Source: Paenibacillus contaminans (GTDB lineage Bacteria; Bacillota; Bacilli; Paenibacillales; NBRC-103111). From it: a DNA stretch of 64,000 bases. This document shows, one piece after another, positions 9,301 through 17,929 of the stretch. Location: assembly GCF_003285015.1 (NCBI RefSeq), contig NZ_QMFB01000018.1, positions 62,001 through 126,000 on the forward strand, written 5' to 3'. The notes under the pieces were generated by a model, which was not told the origin of the DNA, searched no databases, and saw only the letters and a list, made by a program, of their open reading frames with translations. Each line of letters opens with the position of its first letter. The stretch's first letter is position 1. The position numbers and the translations under genes are program-made.

Positions 9301-11835
9301 TGCACTCAATGGCGCTTTCTCGACCGCACGAAGCGTGACGTCGTCGATCCACAGCTTGCCGGTTCCCTCGCCGGACTGGGAAAAGCTCCAGAAGTTGATC
9401 CAGTTGAAATCGAAGTCGTGCTCCGGATTGCGGGTATAACGCACTTCCACAAGCGTCCAATCTTCGCCTACGGCAACCGTATGCTTGGCAGAGCCGCCCG
9501 GTATGTCACCGACGCCGTTTTTCAGCTCGCGGAATTCCACCGTCGCTTTGCCGGCCTTCTCACCTTTCATCCAAGCCTGCAGTACATACTCCTGACCTGG
9601 CTCCAGATGAAGCTCGCGATCCGTTCGGGAATACGTGTAGCCTGCAGCGACCATATCCATTCGCATAGAATGACCGCCGCCATGCGACACGCCGCCGTCC
9701 CAAACGCCTACTCCCGCCGGCGCCCACCAGCCGTCCAAATTCGCGGCTTCAAAGTCCGGGTTATAAATTACATTGCGGTCAAGCTGTACGGTCAAGGTCA
9801 GCGGATCAAGCGCGATTCCATCAACAGTCGCCTGAATGATGACATTGTGCGTACCGTCTGCTGCATTCCAAGGCACATGAAGCGTTCCGTTCACACCGGC
9901 GGCTTCGTCAACCGCCAATTCGATTTCGTTCAGAGGATCGATAGTGAGCGGATCGCCGCCTAGCTGCGTGAAATTCACTTGCGCTTTCTTTCCGCTGTTG
10001 TTGACTAGATCGATTCGGAACGAATAGCTGCCGCTCTTGCCGATGTTCATTGCGCTGTTCGACAGTGCTGCGCTCACCGTCTCACTGCCGATATCGCCTC
10101 TTACGATCGGCAGCTCGGCCCCGCTTATCATCGAGATCACGCTTTGCAGCTCAGTTGCTGCATACTGCTCCAAACCGCCGGCGGAGGAGCCGATGAGTAT
10201 ATCCGCGTTGGGCACCCCGTTCTTGACAAGCAGAGCGGCCGGCTTTTGAGTCGGCGTCGGCTCTGTGGTTGCCGTGGGCGTCGGTGAAGGCGTCGCTGTT
10301 GCCGTTGGTGCCGGCGTAGGCGTCGCTGTTGCCGTCGGTGCCGGCGTAGGCGTCGCTGTTGCCGTCGGTGCCGGCGTAGGCGTCGCTGTTGCCGTCGGTG
10401 CCGGCGTAGGCGTCGCTGTTGCCGTTGGTGCCGGCGTAGGCGTCGTAACCCCCGGATCAGTCGTCGCTGCCGGACTGGAAGTCGGAGCGCCCGCTCCTTT
10501 CATTTTGTCCGGCTGGCGTTCGAACCTCGTCCCCTTCGCATACTCGCTGATCGTCGCGGTTTCGATGCCGCCCTGTCCGGTAATGCTGGCGACGGCGTCT
10601 ACAATAAGCGAAACGATCGCGGCTTCCTTACTTAATTGGAGCGTAACGCCTGCAGCCTGCCGGGAAATGGTCAGCTCCTTGATTTTTCCTTGCACGACTT
10701 CCACGGATACGCTTGCCGCGGCAATCGTTACATGCTCGAAGCCCCCCGACAGCTTTACGCGTGCATCTTTCGGCATGTTCTCGGAGAGGAGCGCCCTAAG
10801 CAATCCCTCTCCCGTAAGGCCTGTCGTATCCACGATGGCGGAGGAGTTCAGCACAACCTCGGCAATGGTCGTCGCTCCTTCCGCTACGACGCGCACAGTG
10901 CCCGCTGCCTTATCGATAACGACCGTAACGAACGTGGAATCTTCAAGGTGAACGCTGTTGGCGCCGCCGGCCTTGATCGTCGTCGTTCCTTTGACGGTAA
11001 CATTCGTCAGGAAGGCATCGCCTTCCCCAATCCCTTCCGCCAGCAGCAGATCGCCGGTGATGATCATATTCCGCAGCGTAACGCCCTCGACGGCGATCAT
11101 GACGTCGCCTTTTACCGTTATGGGCTCGTCAGCAGGGCCATACGTGCCGGATTTGTCATATACCGTCGTCCCCTTTCTTTCGGCGGAGGAAGCCCGGTCA
11201 AGCGTGACGACAGCCTCGGCGCGCGTAATTTCCGCTTCCGGCTCGAAGCGTCCGGTTTCATAACCTTCCATCACGCCGATTGCCGCTACTGCCGCAATGG
11301 AACCGCGGCTCCAAGCAGCCATTTGGCCGGCATCGCCAAACGCTTCGAAGCCGGACGCGCTTCCTGCGGTATCGAGTCCGAGCAGTCGGGCCGCGATCAC
11401 AGCCGCTTCCTGCCGAGTGATCGATTGGTCGCTCCCCACTGTGCCGTCGTCATAACCTTCCAGGTATCCGGCTTTGACCGCTATGGCAATGTCCCCGAAC
11501 GCCCAGTCGGAAGGCTTCAAATCGTTGAACGCAATTTCCGCCTTCTCGCGGAATCCGAAGGAGCGATTGACGAGCGCCGCAAATTCTCCGCGCGTAACGC
11601 TCTTGTCCGGCTTGAATGTACCGTCGGGATAACCTTGTATTTTCCCGTCCGCAAGCCATTCGGTCAACAGCGCCTTCGCCCAGTGACCCTCTATATCGGC
11701 AGGGACACCCGTCCCGGCCGCCTCTCCCTCCGCCTTAGATTCAGCGGCGCCGAATACGGGATTTAACACCGATAGCATTAATAGCAAACTCATCATGAAT
11801 GCGGTTATCTTAGTTGAACGGCGAAATAGCCTCAT
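6364..11835 (-). CDS. SLH-anchored DUF4838 glycosidase-like protein with duplicated carbohydrate-binding modules
   Basis: 1823 aa; ATG 10 nt after AAGGAGGA. Signal peptide about 1-30, then three SLH domains (about 45-220; GYPDGTFKPDKSVTRGEFAAL), which anchor it to the cell wall. A beta-rich repeat region (about 225-445) and a PTPAPTATAT linker follow (about 450-530). Residues about 533-590 look like the first part of the alpha/beta domain that precedes DUF4838 and GH67-type enzymes. Two near-identical binding modules follow (about 688-842 and 946-1097; NPDFEAANLDGWWAPAG), and then that alpha/beta domain resumes (IRIILATPESYAGL, IIGSEPRGVLNGIYDFLEK). The DUF4838 core is about 1217-1629 and the C-terminus (about 1645-1823) resembles a CBM9/DOMON sandwich. 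A role in cell-surface glycan cleavage is inferred; no catalytic residue was assigned. Confidence 0.88.
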   Translation of the reverse strand: MRLFRRSTKITAFMMSLLLMLSVLNPVFGAAESKAEGEAAGTGVPADIEGHWAKALLTEWLADGKIQGYPDGTFKPDKSVTRGEFAALVNRSFGFREKAEIAFNDLKPSDWAFGDIAIAVKAGYLEGYDDGTVGSDQSITRQEAAVIAARLLGLDTAGSASGFEAFGDAGQMAAWSRGSIAAVAAIGVMEGYETGRFEPEAEITRAEAVVTLDRASSAERKGTTVYDKSGTYGPADEPITVKGDVMIAVEGVTLRNMIITGDLLLAEGIGEGDAFLTNVTVKGTTTIKAGGANSVHLEDSTFVTVVIDKAAGTVRVVAEGATTIAEVVLNSSAIVDTTGLTGEGLLRALLSENMPKDARVKLSGGFEHVTIAAASVSVEVVQGKIKELTISRQAAGVTLQLSKEAAIVSLIVDAVASITGQGGIETATISEYAKGTRFERQPDKMKGAGAPTSSPAATTDPGVTTPTPAPTATATPTPAPTATATPTPAPTATATPTPAPTATATPTPAPTATATPSPTPTATTEPTPTQKPAALLVKNGVPNADILIGSSAGGLEQYAATELQSVISMISGAELPIVRGDIGSETVSAALSNSAMNIGKSGSYSFRIDLVNNSGKKAQVNFTQLGGDPLTIDPLNEIELAVDEAAGVNGTLHVPWNAADGTHNVIIQATVDGIALDPLTLTVQLDRNVIYNPDFEAANLDGWWAPAGVGVWDGGVSHGGGHSMRMDMVAAGYTYSRTDRELHLEPGQEYVLQAWMKGEKAGKATVEFRELKNGVGDIPGGSAKHTVAVGEDWTLVEVRYTRNPEHDFDFNWINFWSFSQSGEGTGKLWIDDVTLRAVEKAPLSAKLLDSMLNVKRSGDYPFRIDVANNREQPVNVSFAQTDSGPLFVQPIAGIELAGNESRTVTGTLRVPASVTDGTYTATLLASADGIALDPLTLSVQLDRNVIYNPDFEAANLDGWWAPAGVGVWDSSVSHGGGHSMRMDMVAAGYTYSRTDRELHLEPGQEYVLQAWMKGEKAGKATVEFRELKNGVGDIPGGSAKHTVAVGEDWTLVEVRYTRNPDHDFDFNWINFWSFSQAAEGTGKLWIDDVTLRAVEEEEQEASAESKKVSVLSNEAESGEERIRIILATPESYAGLSDRYADDLAFLQGSDGFAVRKSGNRIYIIGSEPRGVLNGIYDFLEKNTGILWTRSTDVGSIYEPASTIKADKTDYREKSPFQVRGWHTTGTGVTGVPKYDFGTMEMLTRNKLNAKFAEFENLSYWGEHESMGIKAVNLGHNLGFWLPNEEFFASHPEYYNWENGGYVPVSHKTQINFYNPDVPGVIAEKVKQFHSVHGTQYIGIGINDNHSFTQSEESRQPFTTPDGVVVQPDDPAYKSTVFFTFLNKVAAEVKKTYPDVRIVSYAYFFTETPPKVELEDNILIVMAPASEDERIPLNTSDTESNNYGYKVLLEQWAQKTKNVVMYNYYGCCYPASYERPIAEKVQADMQFYRDLGIMGVLPEGVLDAGDQAWGVNALQFWLFHKLFWNPDADLEALKNEFIQKAYGAAAEPMKRYYELIEQGWNFDRQPINWYSNESQLIGQYIIAAGIKDEARSALDEAWGLAEGQAKARIEPIRSTFNQMVFLYGELPNLSANAVKTTATKEEILQSLDFSTGPWVNAEPVTTFLVMKSMKPVPVETKVYLLWDDENLYVGYESFDDDQEGMIVSDAPNGWWSSGADDSVETHLSGGQGSTTYAFFTNPDAVKFVYKTGPTFSPTTQFEVSAQRKSDRWNVIQAIPFASFGFDPKASSTFEALFFRNYHGNKGLFGWGGGTVWSPADQSPVHLIE
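8545..9808. repeat. Near-identical duplication of a binding-module segment, offset 768 bp
   Basis: Bases 8545-9040 and 9313-9808 are nearly identical at a constant offset of 768 bp (256 codons), including third codon positions. Each copy encodes one binding module; the DNA between them encodes a linker Ig-like domain. Confidence 0.9.
10291..10440. repeat. Five tandem 30-bp units encoding a Pro/Thr/Ala linker
   Basis: Five head-to-tail copies of a 30-bp unit, differing only at one C/T position, encode PTPAPTATAT on the minus strand. This is a typical flexible, possibly glycosylated linker between the SLH-proximal and enzymatic parts. The copy number is likely variable between strains. Confidence 0.95.
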
Positions 11836-11870
11836 AAATCGATTTTCCTCCTTGTTGGCTGTTGGAAAAG

Positions 11871-11899
11871 ATTTCAGTAAGCGTTCCCATTCTTGTCAA
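11871..11899 (-). promoter_or_regulatory. Sigma-A-type promoter with overlapping cre-like box for the DUF4838 gene
   Basis: On the minus strand TTGACA (11894-11899), a 17-bp spacer and TGAAAT (11871-11876) lie 36-64 bp upstream of the start codon. The spacer contains GTAAGCGTTCCCAT (11877-11890, plus-strand reading), which resembles a CcpA cre site. That position would block polymerase, as expected for glucose repression of a glycan-degrading protein. Inferred from sequence only. Confidence 0.5.
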
Positions 11900-12333
11900 T
11901 CGCGCCACAGCCGGTTCGGGGTGCATCCCTTCGAGGCTCCATTGGAACCCATGCGAAATGATTTAATTCTCCCGTCATTGGCAGTAGGCTGCATCGGTAC
12001 GGCTTTCTTATCAGGACAGATGCGTTCGACTTTCTCCCCTTCATTACGCTGAAAGAAAAGTCGGCAGCCTGCATCAACCAAAAGCTGAGGGCCCTCTTCG
12101 CTTTTGGAAAACGTTCCTTTTGAAGATCAGCCGGAATTCCCTTCCATCATAAAAAATAAAATTTCTCCGGACAATTGGCGAAACTTCCCAATAGTTGTCC
12201 TTTTGTCGCATGCTTATCGATTTGTTTTCTCTGCCCGAAGCTCCCCCAAGCTCAAACCTCCTAATTTGCAAAGCCGTTACAGCAGTCCGAATCATTCAAA
12301 AATTGCAGTCTGCTGTCCTATTATTCCAGGTCG

Positions 12334-12373
12334 AAGAGCCCCCCTCCGATTGAGCATGGTTCTGGCTCTTTTT
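12334..12373 (+). terminator. Possible terminator in the 11.8-12.6 kb gap
   Basis: AAGAGCC (12334-12340) and GGCTCTT (12364-12370) flank a 23-nt loop and are followed by T's. The gap from 11836 to 12608 otherwise holds the promoter at 11871-11899 and the leader of the AraC gene. No gene was recognised. The long loop makes this call weak. Confidence 0.35.
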
Positions 12374-12608
12374 CATTTGCGGCAAACGAGATAAAATAAA
12401 GCTGCACGCCTTGCAATTTCCGGCATATCTTTCGTGAAAATAATCCATATATTCGCGATATTCGTCGCTATTTTCAGAAGAAATTTTAGAATATGATGTG
12501 AAAATTAGTACATGTTTGATGAAAAAATTAAAATGCCCGATTTTGCCGTTCCGTAGTCCCGTTCAGAAAATATACTTCATCCAAAAAATTGGAGGAGGGA
12601 AGCGCACT

Positions 12609-13499
12609 ATGGATACCGAAATTCATTTTTCGAATATAGTCCATACGCTGCAGATCGTAGGCTGTCATTTTGGAGCGAAGCCGGAAGGCTGGTCGTATCC
12701 GAGGCATCATCATTATTTGTTCGAGCTTCTTTACTGTTGGGACGGAGAAGCGATGCAAACGGTGGAAGAGAAAGAGATCGCTTTTGCCGCCGGGGATTTA
12801 ATGGTGCTAAAGCCGGGCGTGAGGCACGGAACTAGGAATAATACCGCGGATACCTACACTTACTTCAATGTTCATTTCAATACGGACGACATGGAGCTCC
12901 GAAGTCTGCTAACCTCTTCTTCTTATAAGTTTTTGCCGCAAACGATCATCCGACAATCCCGAATTCCCGGTTATATCAAGGAGATTGAAGCGCTGATGCA
13001 AAAAGAGCTGATCGATCCGCACAACTATCAATGGATCGGCAATCAAGGCTTCCTTCCCTTACAAGCAACGCATAAACTCATTCTGCAAAGCTATATTCTC
13101 TTGATTCTTAAAGAGTTTGTTACGCTCCTCGGCGCTTCCGGCCATGAAGCCGAGAAGAGCTCACCTCAAACCTACGCCCTTCAAGTCAACGTCGCTCACG
13201 CAATCGAATCGAGGCTCCAAAGCATGATTTTCTCCAAGGCGGTCATTGCCGATATTGCTAAGGAGCAAAATCTAAGCCGCAGCCAGTGCTCCAAAATTTT
13301 CACGCAAGTTTACGGCATGTCGCCGCGCCAATATTTGAGCGAGCTCAAACTGAATCAGGCCAAAAAATTTCTTCTGAGCAGCGAGCTGACGGTAGAAACG
13401 ATTTCCGAGGAACTGGGCTTCGCTTCCGTCAGCCATTTCTCTAGACAGTTTAGAAGATGGACGGGCGTTTCCCCGATTCAATTTCGGCCGAAGCATTAA
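12609..13499 (+). CDS. AraC-family transcriptional regulator with cupin-type sensor domain
   Basis: 296 aa. ATG at 12609 was chosen because GGAGGAGGGA ends 8 nt before it; an in-frame ATG at 12498 lacks such a site. The N-terminal half is a jelly-roll sensor (HHHYLFELLYCWDGE, FAAGDLMVLKPGVRHGT). The last about 95 residues are two helix-turn-helix motifs (IADIAKEQNLSRSQCSKIF; TVETISEELGFASVSHFSRQF). Such proteins bind a sugar and activate nearby glycan genes. It lies between the divergent DUF4838 surface protein and a co-directional exported beta-helix protein, so either or both may be targets; this is inferred from position. Confidence 0.9.
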   Translation: MDTEIHFSNIVHTLQIVGCHFGAKPEGWSYPRHHHYLFELLYCWDGEAMQTVEEKEIAFAAGDLMVLKPGVRHGTRNNTADTYTYFNVHFNTDDMELRSLLTSSSYKFLPQTIIRQSRIPGYIKEIEALMQKELIDPHNYQWIGNQGFLPLQATHKLILQSYILLILKEFVTLLGASGHEAEKSSPQTYALQVNVAHAIESRLQSMIFSKAVIADIAKEQNLSRSQCSKIFTQVYGMSPRQYLSELKLNQAKKFLLSSELTVETISEELGFASVSHFSRQFRRWTGVSPIQFRPKH

Positions 13500-13552
13500 A
13501 ATGGACAAGCGCATAAGGCTACAAAAGGACAAAAAGTCGGTGTTTTTGCCAA

Positions 13553-13581
13553 TTGCCGCATCGGTTCTATTTATCTATGAT
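13553..13581 (+). promoter_or_regulatory. Promoter for the beta-helix protein gene
   Basis: TTGCCG (13553-13558), 17-bp spacer, TATGAT (13576-13581). This predicts a leader of about 135 nt before the ATG at 13722. Confidence 0.5.
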
Positions 13582-13721
13582 GAGGATGAACATAGTCTTC
13601 GTTAATAGATGAGCAGCCAAGTGATTGTTTGGACGAGTGTAAACAAGTGCGCAAGCCCTCCCCTACTAACCGATACCGGGCGGGCACCTCTATATTGCAA
13701 CTCATTGAGGAGGCACGAGAA

Positions 13722-15608
13722 ATGGACAAAGCAAAAGCCGATGCTGCAAACGGAAATGAAAGCGTTCTACCGCAACAAGAGGAATCGATAAGCAGGCGAA
13801 AACTGTTATTCTCCCTAGGCGCGGCGGGTGCAGCATTATCCGTCGGCAGCTTGCTGCCTATTCAAGGGATGACGGGCGTCGCGCATGCGGCGGCAGGCAG
13901 CGTGGAAACGTTGACGCTTGCGGATTTAAGACTGACGTCCGCACCGGACCCGCTGGCCGTCTATTTCGTTACGGATAGCGGAAAAGAAGGATATTTTCGC
14001 TACGATTCTTCGGACACGTCCTCGGCGGATAATACGGGAACGGTCGTCGTATCGACCTCCGGAGCGCGTTTCAAACGGATGACGGACGGGGAATTCGTCA
14101 ATGTAAAGTGGTTCGATGCCAAAGGCGACGGCATTGCGGACGATACCGCAGCAATGCAGGCAGCCCTGTACGCAGGCGCAGGGACGGTGTTTGTTCCTGA
14201 CGGAACCTATATCGTCGACGGAGTCGTTTCGTGGGCCAATCGCGACACCCCCAACCGCGGTCTGGACATTCCGGACAACACGCACCTGCAGTTATCGCCG
14301 AAGGCCGTCATCCGGATCGTGACCAACTCTTCGGATTCCTATACGATCTTGCGCGTGCAAGACCGCAGCAACGTGAGAATAAGCGGCGGTACGATCGAAG
14401 GAGACCGCGCTACGCATACGGGCTCGGGCGGAGAATGGGGCTACGGGATTTGCCTGAACGGAGCGAAAAACGTAACGATCGAAAATATCATTGTCAAAAA
14501 TTGTTGGGGAGACGGCGTGTTTATTAGCCGAAGCGTCACATCTACTTCCCCATCATCGAATATCAAAATCGTCGGCCTAACAAGCGACAACAACCGCCGG
14601 CAAGGGATGAGCTGTCTCGCGGTAGACGGACTGTACGTGGGGGGAAGCAGCTTTCGGAATACGAACGGAACGCCGCCGCAATCCGGGATCGATTTTGAAG
14701 CCGAGCTCGACATGAAGAACAAAAACATTAAAATTGTCGGCTGCGAATTTGTAAACAATGCGGGCGACGGCATCCAGTTGAACAATGCGGCATCGCATTT
14801 TATTTTTAGCGGCTGCACGTTCGTCAGCAATGGCGGCAGAGGCGTTTCCGCCTTCCTGAACGCATACGGTTCGATTATCGGCAACACGTTTACCGGCCAT
14901 ACTGCAAATAATGCAATCATGGTATTGAATTGCAATTATATGACCGTTTCCGAAAATACTTGTACCGGTAATAGTGTAGGGATTTACGTCGGCGTTTCCG
15001 CTCCCCACCTGTCGATCAGAAGCGGCGATCACAATACGATAGTCAATAATACGGTAGAGTCGAATACGACATGGGGAATGATCGTCGCCTCTTCCTACAA
15101 TCAAGTGTCGGGCAATCATGTCCATAATAATACGGGCGTGGGGCTCTACATATACGCAGCCACGCATACGAGGGTGTCGGATAATAAGGTAAGCCTTAAC
15201 GGGACGGGAATTGTCGTATCCGACGGCTCCAGCGACAATGCGATTATAGGGAATATCGTCGAACGGAACAACAAGGACGGCATTTATATCAACGGCGGCG
15301 CCAACTACTCGGCGGCCGGCAATTACTGTACGGCCAACGGGCAGCTTACGAACGCGACTTACAGCAATATCGCGCTGAACGCCTGTACGAATTCATCCGT
15401 ATCGAACAACATTTGCCGCAGGGGGGATCTGACGAACAAGCCGGCAAACGGCATTTTCCTAAGCGGAGCCGGCAGTGCCAACTTTGTAACGAACAACGAC
15501 TGCTACCAAGGCGGAACCGCGAACGGGATCAAGGATTCGAACACAGCGACCGTTTTCGGAGCAGGCAACCGAACGAACGGCGGGACGTTTTCCGTTACGC
15601 CGAGCTGA
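13722..15608 (+). CDS. Tat-exported right-handed beta-helix (pectate lyase-like) protein
   Basis: 628 aa from ATG 13722, preceded by GAGGAGG. The N-terminus carries a twin-arginine signal (SISRRKLLFSLGAAGAALSVG, Arg25-Arg26) ending near AHA. A short domain follows (LADLRLTSAPDPLAVYFVTDSG...ADNTGTVVVSTSGARFKRM), then VKWFDAKGDGIADDTAAMQAAL, the usual entry into a pectate-lyase-superfamily beta-helix. Many NNxxxG-rich helix turns fill the rest (GNTFTGHTANN, VSGNHVHNNTG). It probably folds before export and acts on extracellular polysaccharide. Substrate and catalytic residues cannot be assigned. It is paralogous to the protein at 60033-62291 and is followed by a terminator. Confidence 0.87.
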   Translation: MDKAKADAANGNESVLPQQEESISRRKLLFSLGAAGAALSVGSLLPIQGMTGVAHAAAGSVETLTLADLRLTSAPDPLAVYFVTDSGKEGYFRYDSSDTSSADNTGTVVVSTSGARFKRMTDGEFVNVKWFDAKGDGIADDTAAMQAALYAGAGTVFVPDGTYIVDGVVSWANRDTPNRGLDIPDNTHLQLSPKAVIRIVTNSSDSYTILRVQDRSNVRISGGTIEGDRATHTGSGGEWGYGICLNGAKNVTIENIIVKNCWGDGVFISRSVTSTSPSSNIKIVGLTSDNNRRQGMSCLAVDGLYVGGSSFRNTNGTPPQSGIDFEAELDMKNKNIKIVGCEFVNNAGDGIQLNNAASHFIFSGCTFVSNGGRGVSAFLNAYGSIIGNTFTGHTANNAIMVLNCNYMTVSENTCTGNSVGIYVGVSAPHLSIRSGDHNTIVNNTVESNTTWGMIVASSYNQVSGNHVHNNTGVGLYIYAATHTRVSDNKVSLNGTGIVVSDGSSDNAIIGNIVERNNKDGIYINGGANYSAAGNYCTANGQLTNATYSNIALNACTNSSVSNNICRRGDLTNKPANGIFLSGAGSANFVTNNDCYQGGTANGIKDSNTATVFGAGNRTNGGTFSVTPS

Positions 15609-15620
15609 AGCGGACGAAAC

Positions 15621-15650
15621 AAAGGACCCCATCGGAAGGGTCCTTTATTT
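15621..15650 (+). terminator. Intrinsic terminator after the beta-helix gene
   Basis: AAAGGACCC (15621-15629) pairs with GGGTCCTTT (15638-15646), followed by ATTT; 13 bp after the stop codon. Confidence 0.85.
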
Positions 15651-15685
15651 CGTTTCGCACGTGTGATGGGGCAGAAAGTGATCGA

Positions 15686-16468
15686 TTATGTAAGAATGGC
15701 TTTCACAGACGTTACCGTCCGCGAGGTTGTCAGCTCATCGATGCGCTCCACGCCCGGCTGTCCGGCACGCTCGTCGGCCAGCGCCTTGGATTTGAACGCG
15801 CATTTGACTTCATAAGGACCCGGGATGACGAACGAGTCACGGCGGGACAAAGCCAATGCTGCCTCTACATCGCGGCGAATACGTTTGGCGGCTTCGTTAG
15901 GATGCAGGGAGGTCGCACCGCCGTTGGCATGTCCCTGCTTGACGATCGTCGCCGGCAAATCTTCGCCGAGAAATTGTCTCGCTTCCGCTACAGCCGCCGC
16001 ATCGCCGCTTACATAAGCGACCGGAACGCCGTAGCCGCCGGCAATAAGCGCCATTTGCCCGATTTCTCCGATTTTCCGTCCGTTGATCTCGTAATATAAT
16101 ACATTCGTATGACTCTGGGTGTGCGGCATTACCGCATTAGGCGTACCTTCCATCGAATGATACCCGATCATAAGCATGGCATGGAACGTTTCATCCATTC
16201 CGGGGAAAATATTGCTCGCTGAGTCCGGACGCTCGAGCTCCGCCCGCGGGTCCAAACGATCCCATAGCAGATTGTAATCCGCGCTACCATGTCCATCGTT
16301 GACGACTACCCGTGTCGCACCCGCCGCGAAGGCTCCTTCGATGGCGGCATTCACCTCTGCAGTAAGCACCGGCTGATATTTTGCGTAGAAAGGATGACCT
16401 TGCTGAACCTGTTCCCATTTGGTTACGAGGCTAACGCCTTCCATATCGGTCAGTATGTAGACATGCAT
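15686..16468 (-). CDS. M55 family D-aminopeptidase (DppA-like)
   Basis: 260 aa from the ATG at 16468, with GGGGTGG just upstream; a start at 16504 would add 12 unlikely residues. It opens with MHVYILTDMEGVSLV, the metal-binding DMEG of the DppA family, and has VVNDGHGSADYNL, MLMIGYHSMEGT and YEINGRKIGEIGQMALIAG. Family members are zinc enzymes that remove N-terminal D-amino acids from peptides and form decameric rings. Length fits the family. The neighbours are divergent in function, so the substrate (cell-wall peptides or nutrient peptides) is open. Confidence 0.88.
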   Translation of the reverse strand: MHVYILTDMEGVSLVTKWEQVQQGHPFYAKYQPVLTAEVNAAIEGAFAAGATRVVVNDGHGSADYNLLWDRLDPRAELERPDSASNIFPGMDETFHAMLMIGYHSMEGTPNAVMPHTQSHTNVLYYEINGRKIGEIGQMALIAGGYGVPVAYVSGDAAAVAEARQFLGEDLPATIVKQGHANGGATSLHPNEAAKRIRRDVEAALALSRRDSFVIPGPYEVKCAFKSKALADERAGQPGVERIDELTTSRTVTSVKAILT

Positions 16469-16546
16469 CCCGAGTCCACCCCTTAGGTTTGTCTGGTAAT
16501 TCATCTACTATTATAATTCGCGGACCGGTAAAGTTGGAACGGATTT

Positions 16547-17308
16547 CTATAATAAAGACTTAATCAAGACTCCATTAATGACTAATCCGTCGACCTGGCA
16601 ATCTTCCAGAATGACGCCCGACAAGTCGCAATTTTTGATCCTGCCGCCTCGCAGATTCACATCCTCCAGGCAAAGAGGATTATACGTTTCCGGCTGCAGC
16701 AGCCAGCTATTTTTAAGTGCGGAGCCTTTAATACGTACCCCGGATAAATTGCAATTTATGATCTCGGCCCCTTCCAGATCGCAGCGATCGATTAGGCTCC
16801 GCTTAAAATCGTTTTCCGAGAACCGAATAGGTTCCGTATGTCCCCCAAGATCGTGAATGACCGCTCCGTTCATTTGGCTAAAACCGATCGTAAGGCCGTC
16901 AAGATCGAGATGCTTCAAGGATACATGAGCCATTCCTCCATGATGAATGCTCATGCGGTTTAAGCGGCTATCGAATATTTCGGCGCCATCAAGAATGACG
17001 TCGCGCATGACGATACCTTTCAAATCGGAGCTTTCAATCTTCGCTTCCGAGAAGTCGGCTCTAACTATCGTTTGCTTATGGTCTTGTGAGTCGGCTGTTT
17101 TCGTGCCAAAAAATAGAGAGTCGATGGAACATGTAAACAACGTCGATATTTTGGGCAGCAAGGTAATGTCAGGGGTCGCCAGCCCGGTTTCCCATTTGGA
17201 TACGGCTTGAGCCGTCACGCCCAGTAAATCGCCCACTTCCTGCTGTGTGAGCCCCCGTTCGAGTCGGAGCCCTCTCAGTCGTTCATTAAGATTAATCGCT
17301 TCCGGCAA
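16547..17308 (-). CDS. XRE-type helix-turn-helix fused to pentapeptide repeats
   Basis: 253 aa, TTG start at 17308 behind AAGGCGGTGAG. Residues about 6-65 are a Cro/C1-type helix-turn-helix (LRGLRLERGLTQQEVGDLLG, VTAQAVSKWETG). The remainder is a pentapeptide-repeat coil (ADFSEAKIESSDLKGIVMRD, CDLEGAEIINCNLSGVRIKG), which in known members forms a right-handed quadrilateral helix that can mimic DNA. The fusion suggests a regulator that uses the coil for protein contacts. An unrelated-length pentapeptide protein lies at 18917-19567. Target unknown. Confidence 0.85.
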   Translation of the reverse strand: MPEAINLNERLRGLRLERGLTQQEVGDLLGVTAQAVSKWETGLATPDITLLPKISTLFTCSIDSLFFGTKTADSQDHKQTIVRADFSEAKIESSDLKGIVMRDVILDGAEIFDSRLNRMSIHHGGMAHVSLKHLDLDGLTIGFSQMNGAVIHDLGGHTEPIRFSENDFKRSLIDRCDLEGAEIINCNLSGVRIKGSALKNSWLLQPETYNPLCLEDVNLRGGRIKNCDLSGVILEDCQVDGLVINGVLIKSLL

Positions 17309-17441
17309 AGCCGCTCACCGCCTTCTCATTCGTATAAGTAAATCATGGCATAGGAGCCGGCGAGTCGCAATGGAAGCAAAGTTGATCCGTATACAACCGT
17401 TGGTTGTATGCATGTATTTGAACCGCGAAATCTGTGCGAAA

Positions 17442-17900
17442 TTATCGTTGTCCCTCAATGACCCTAAACATCCCTGTCATTTCCGGCGCATAATTTTTAA
17501 ACCCGAACCGTTCATAGAACTTGTCGTTTCCTTGCGATGCAAATAAGCCTACGAAAGCAATGCCGTTCGCAGACCTGCACTTTTGGATATAAGCAAGCAG
17601 ACGCTCCATCATCATAGCGCCTATCCCTTTTTTCTGGTGCTCCGGCAGAACGGCGACATCCTGGATGTAGAAATACATGACTCCATCGCCGACGATCCGT
17701 CCCATTCCGACAACTTCCCCCTCCGAAACCGCTACTACGGCATAAACGGAACGGGTAAGCGATTGTTCGGACATTCCCGTATCGATACTGCCCCAGCCCA
17801 CCGCTTCCCATAAAGTCTTATGTTCCTCCACAGTCGGGGAACGCTCGATAATTTCAATATTCGCCAATATTACCGCCTCCGCCAAAAGAGGACTCACCAC
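17442..17900 (-). CDS. GNAT-family N-acetyltransferase
   Basis: 152 aa. The GTG at 17900 lies 10 nt after GGGAGG; an in-frame TTG at 17867 with GGAGGCGG is an alternative. The acetyl-CoA loop is visible as VAVLPEHQKKGIGAMMMERLLAYIQK, and the C-terminal FYERFGFKNYAPEMTGMFRVI is typical of the family. It probably acetylates a small amine or antibiotic-like substrate in the cytoplasm; not determined. Confidence 0.88.
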   Translation of the reverse strand: MVSPLLAEAVILANIEIIERSPTVEEHKTLWEAVGWGSIDTGMSEQSLTRSVYAVVAVSEGEVVGMGRIVGDGVMYFYIQDVAVLPEHQKKGIGAMMMERLLAYIQKCRSANGIAFVGLFASQGNDKFYERFGFKNYAPEMTGMFRVIEGQR

Positions 17901-17929
17901 ACGTTGAAATCCTCCCTAATACATAACTG

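Noticed and set aside
10291..10440. Tandem 30-bp repeats considered as a CRISPR array
   Set aside because: The units abut without spacers and code for a linker; no cas genes are nearby.
10265..10951. Val/Gly/Ala-rich plus-strand frame
   Set aside because: It is the reverse reading of the Pro/Thr/Ala linker repeats of the DUF4838 protein.
11874..12295. Short minus-strand frames in the gap before the AraC gene
   Set aside because: No ribosome sites or family resemblance; the region is better read as promoter and leader DNA.
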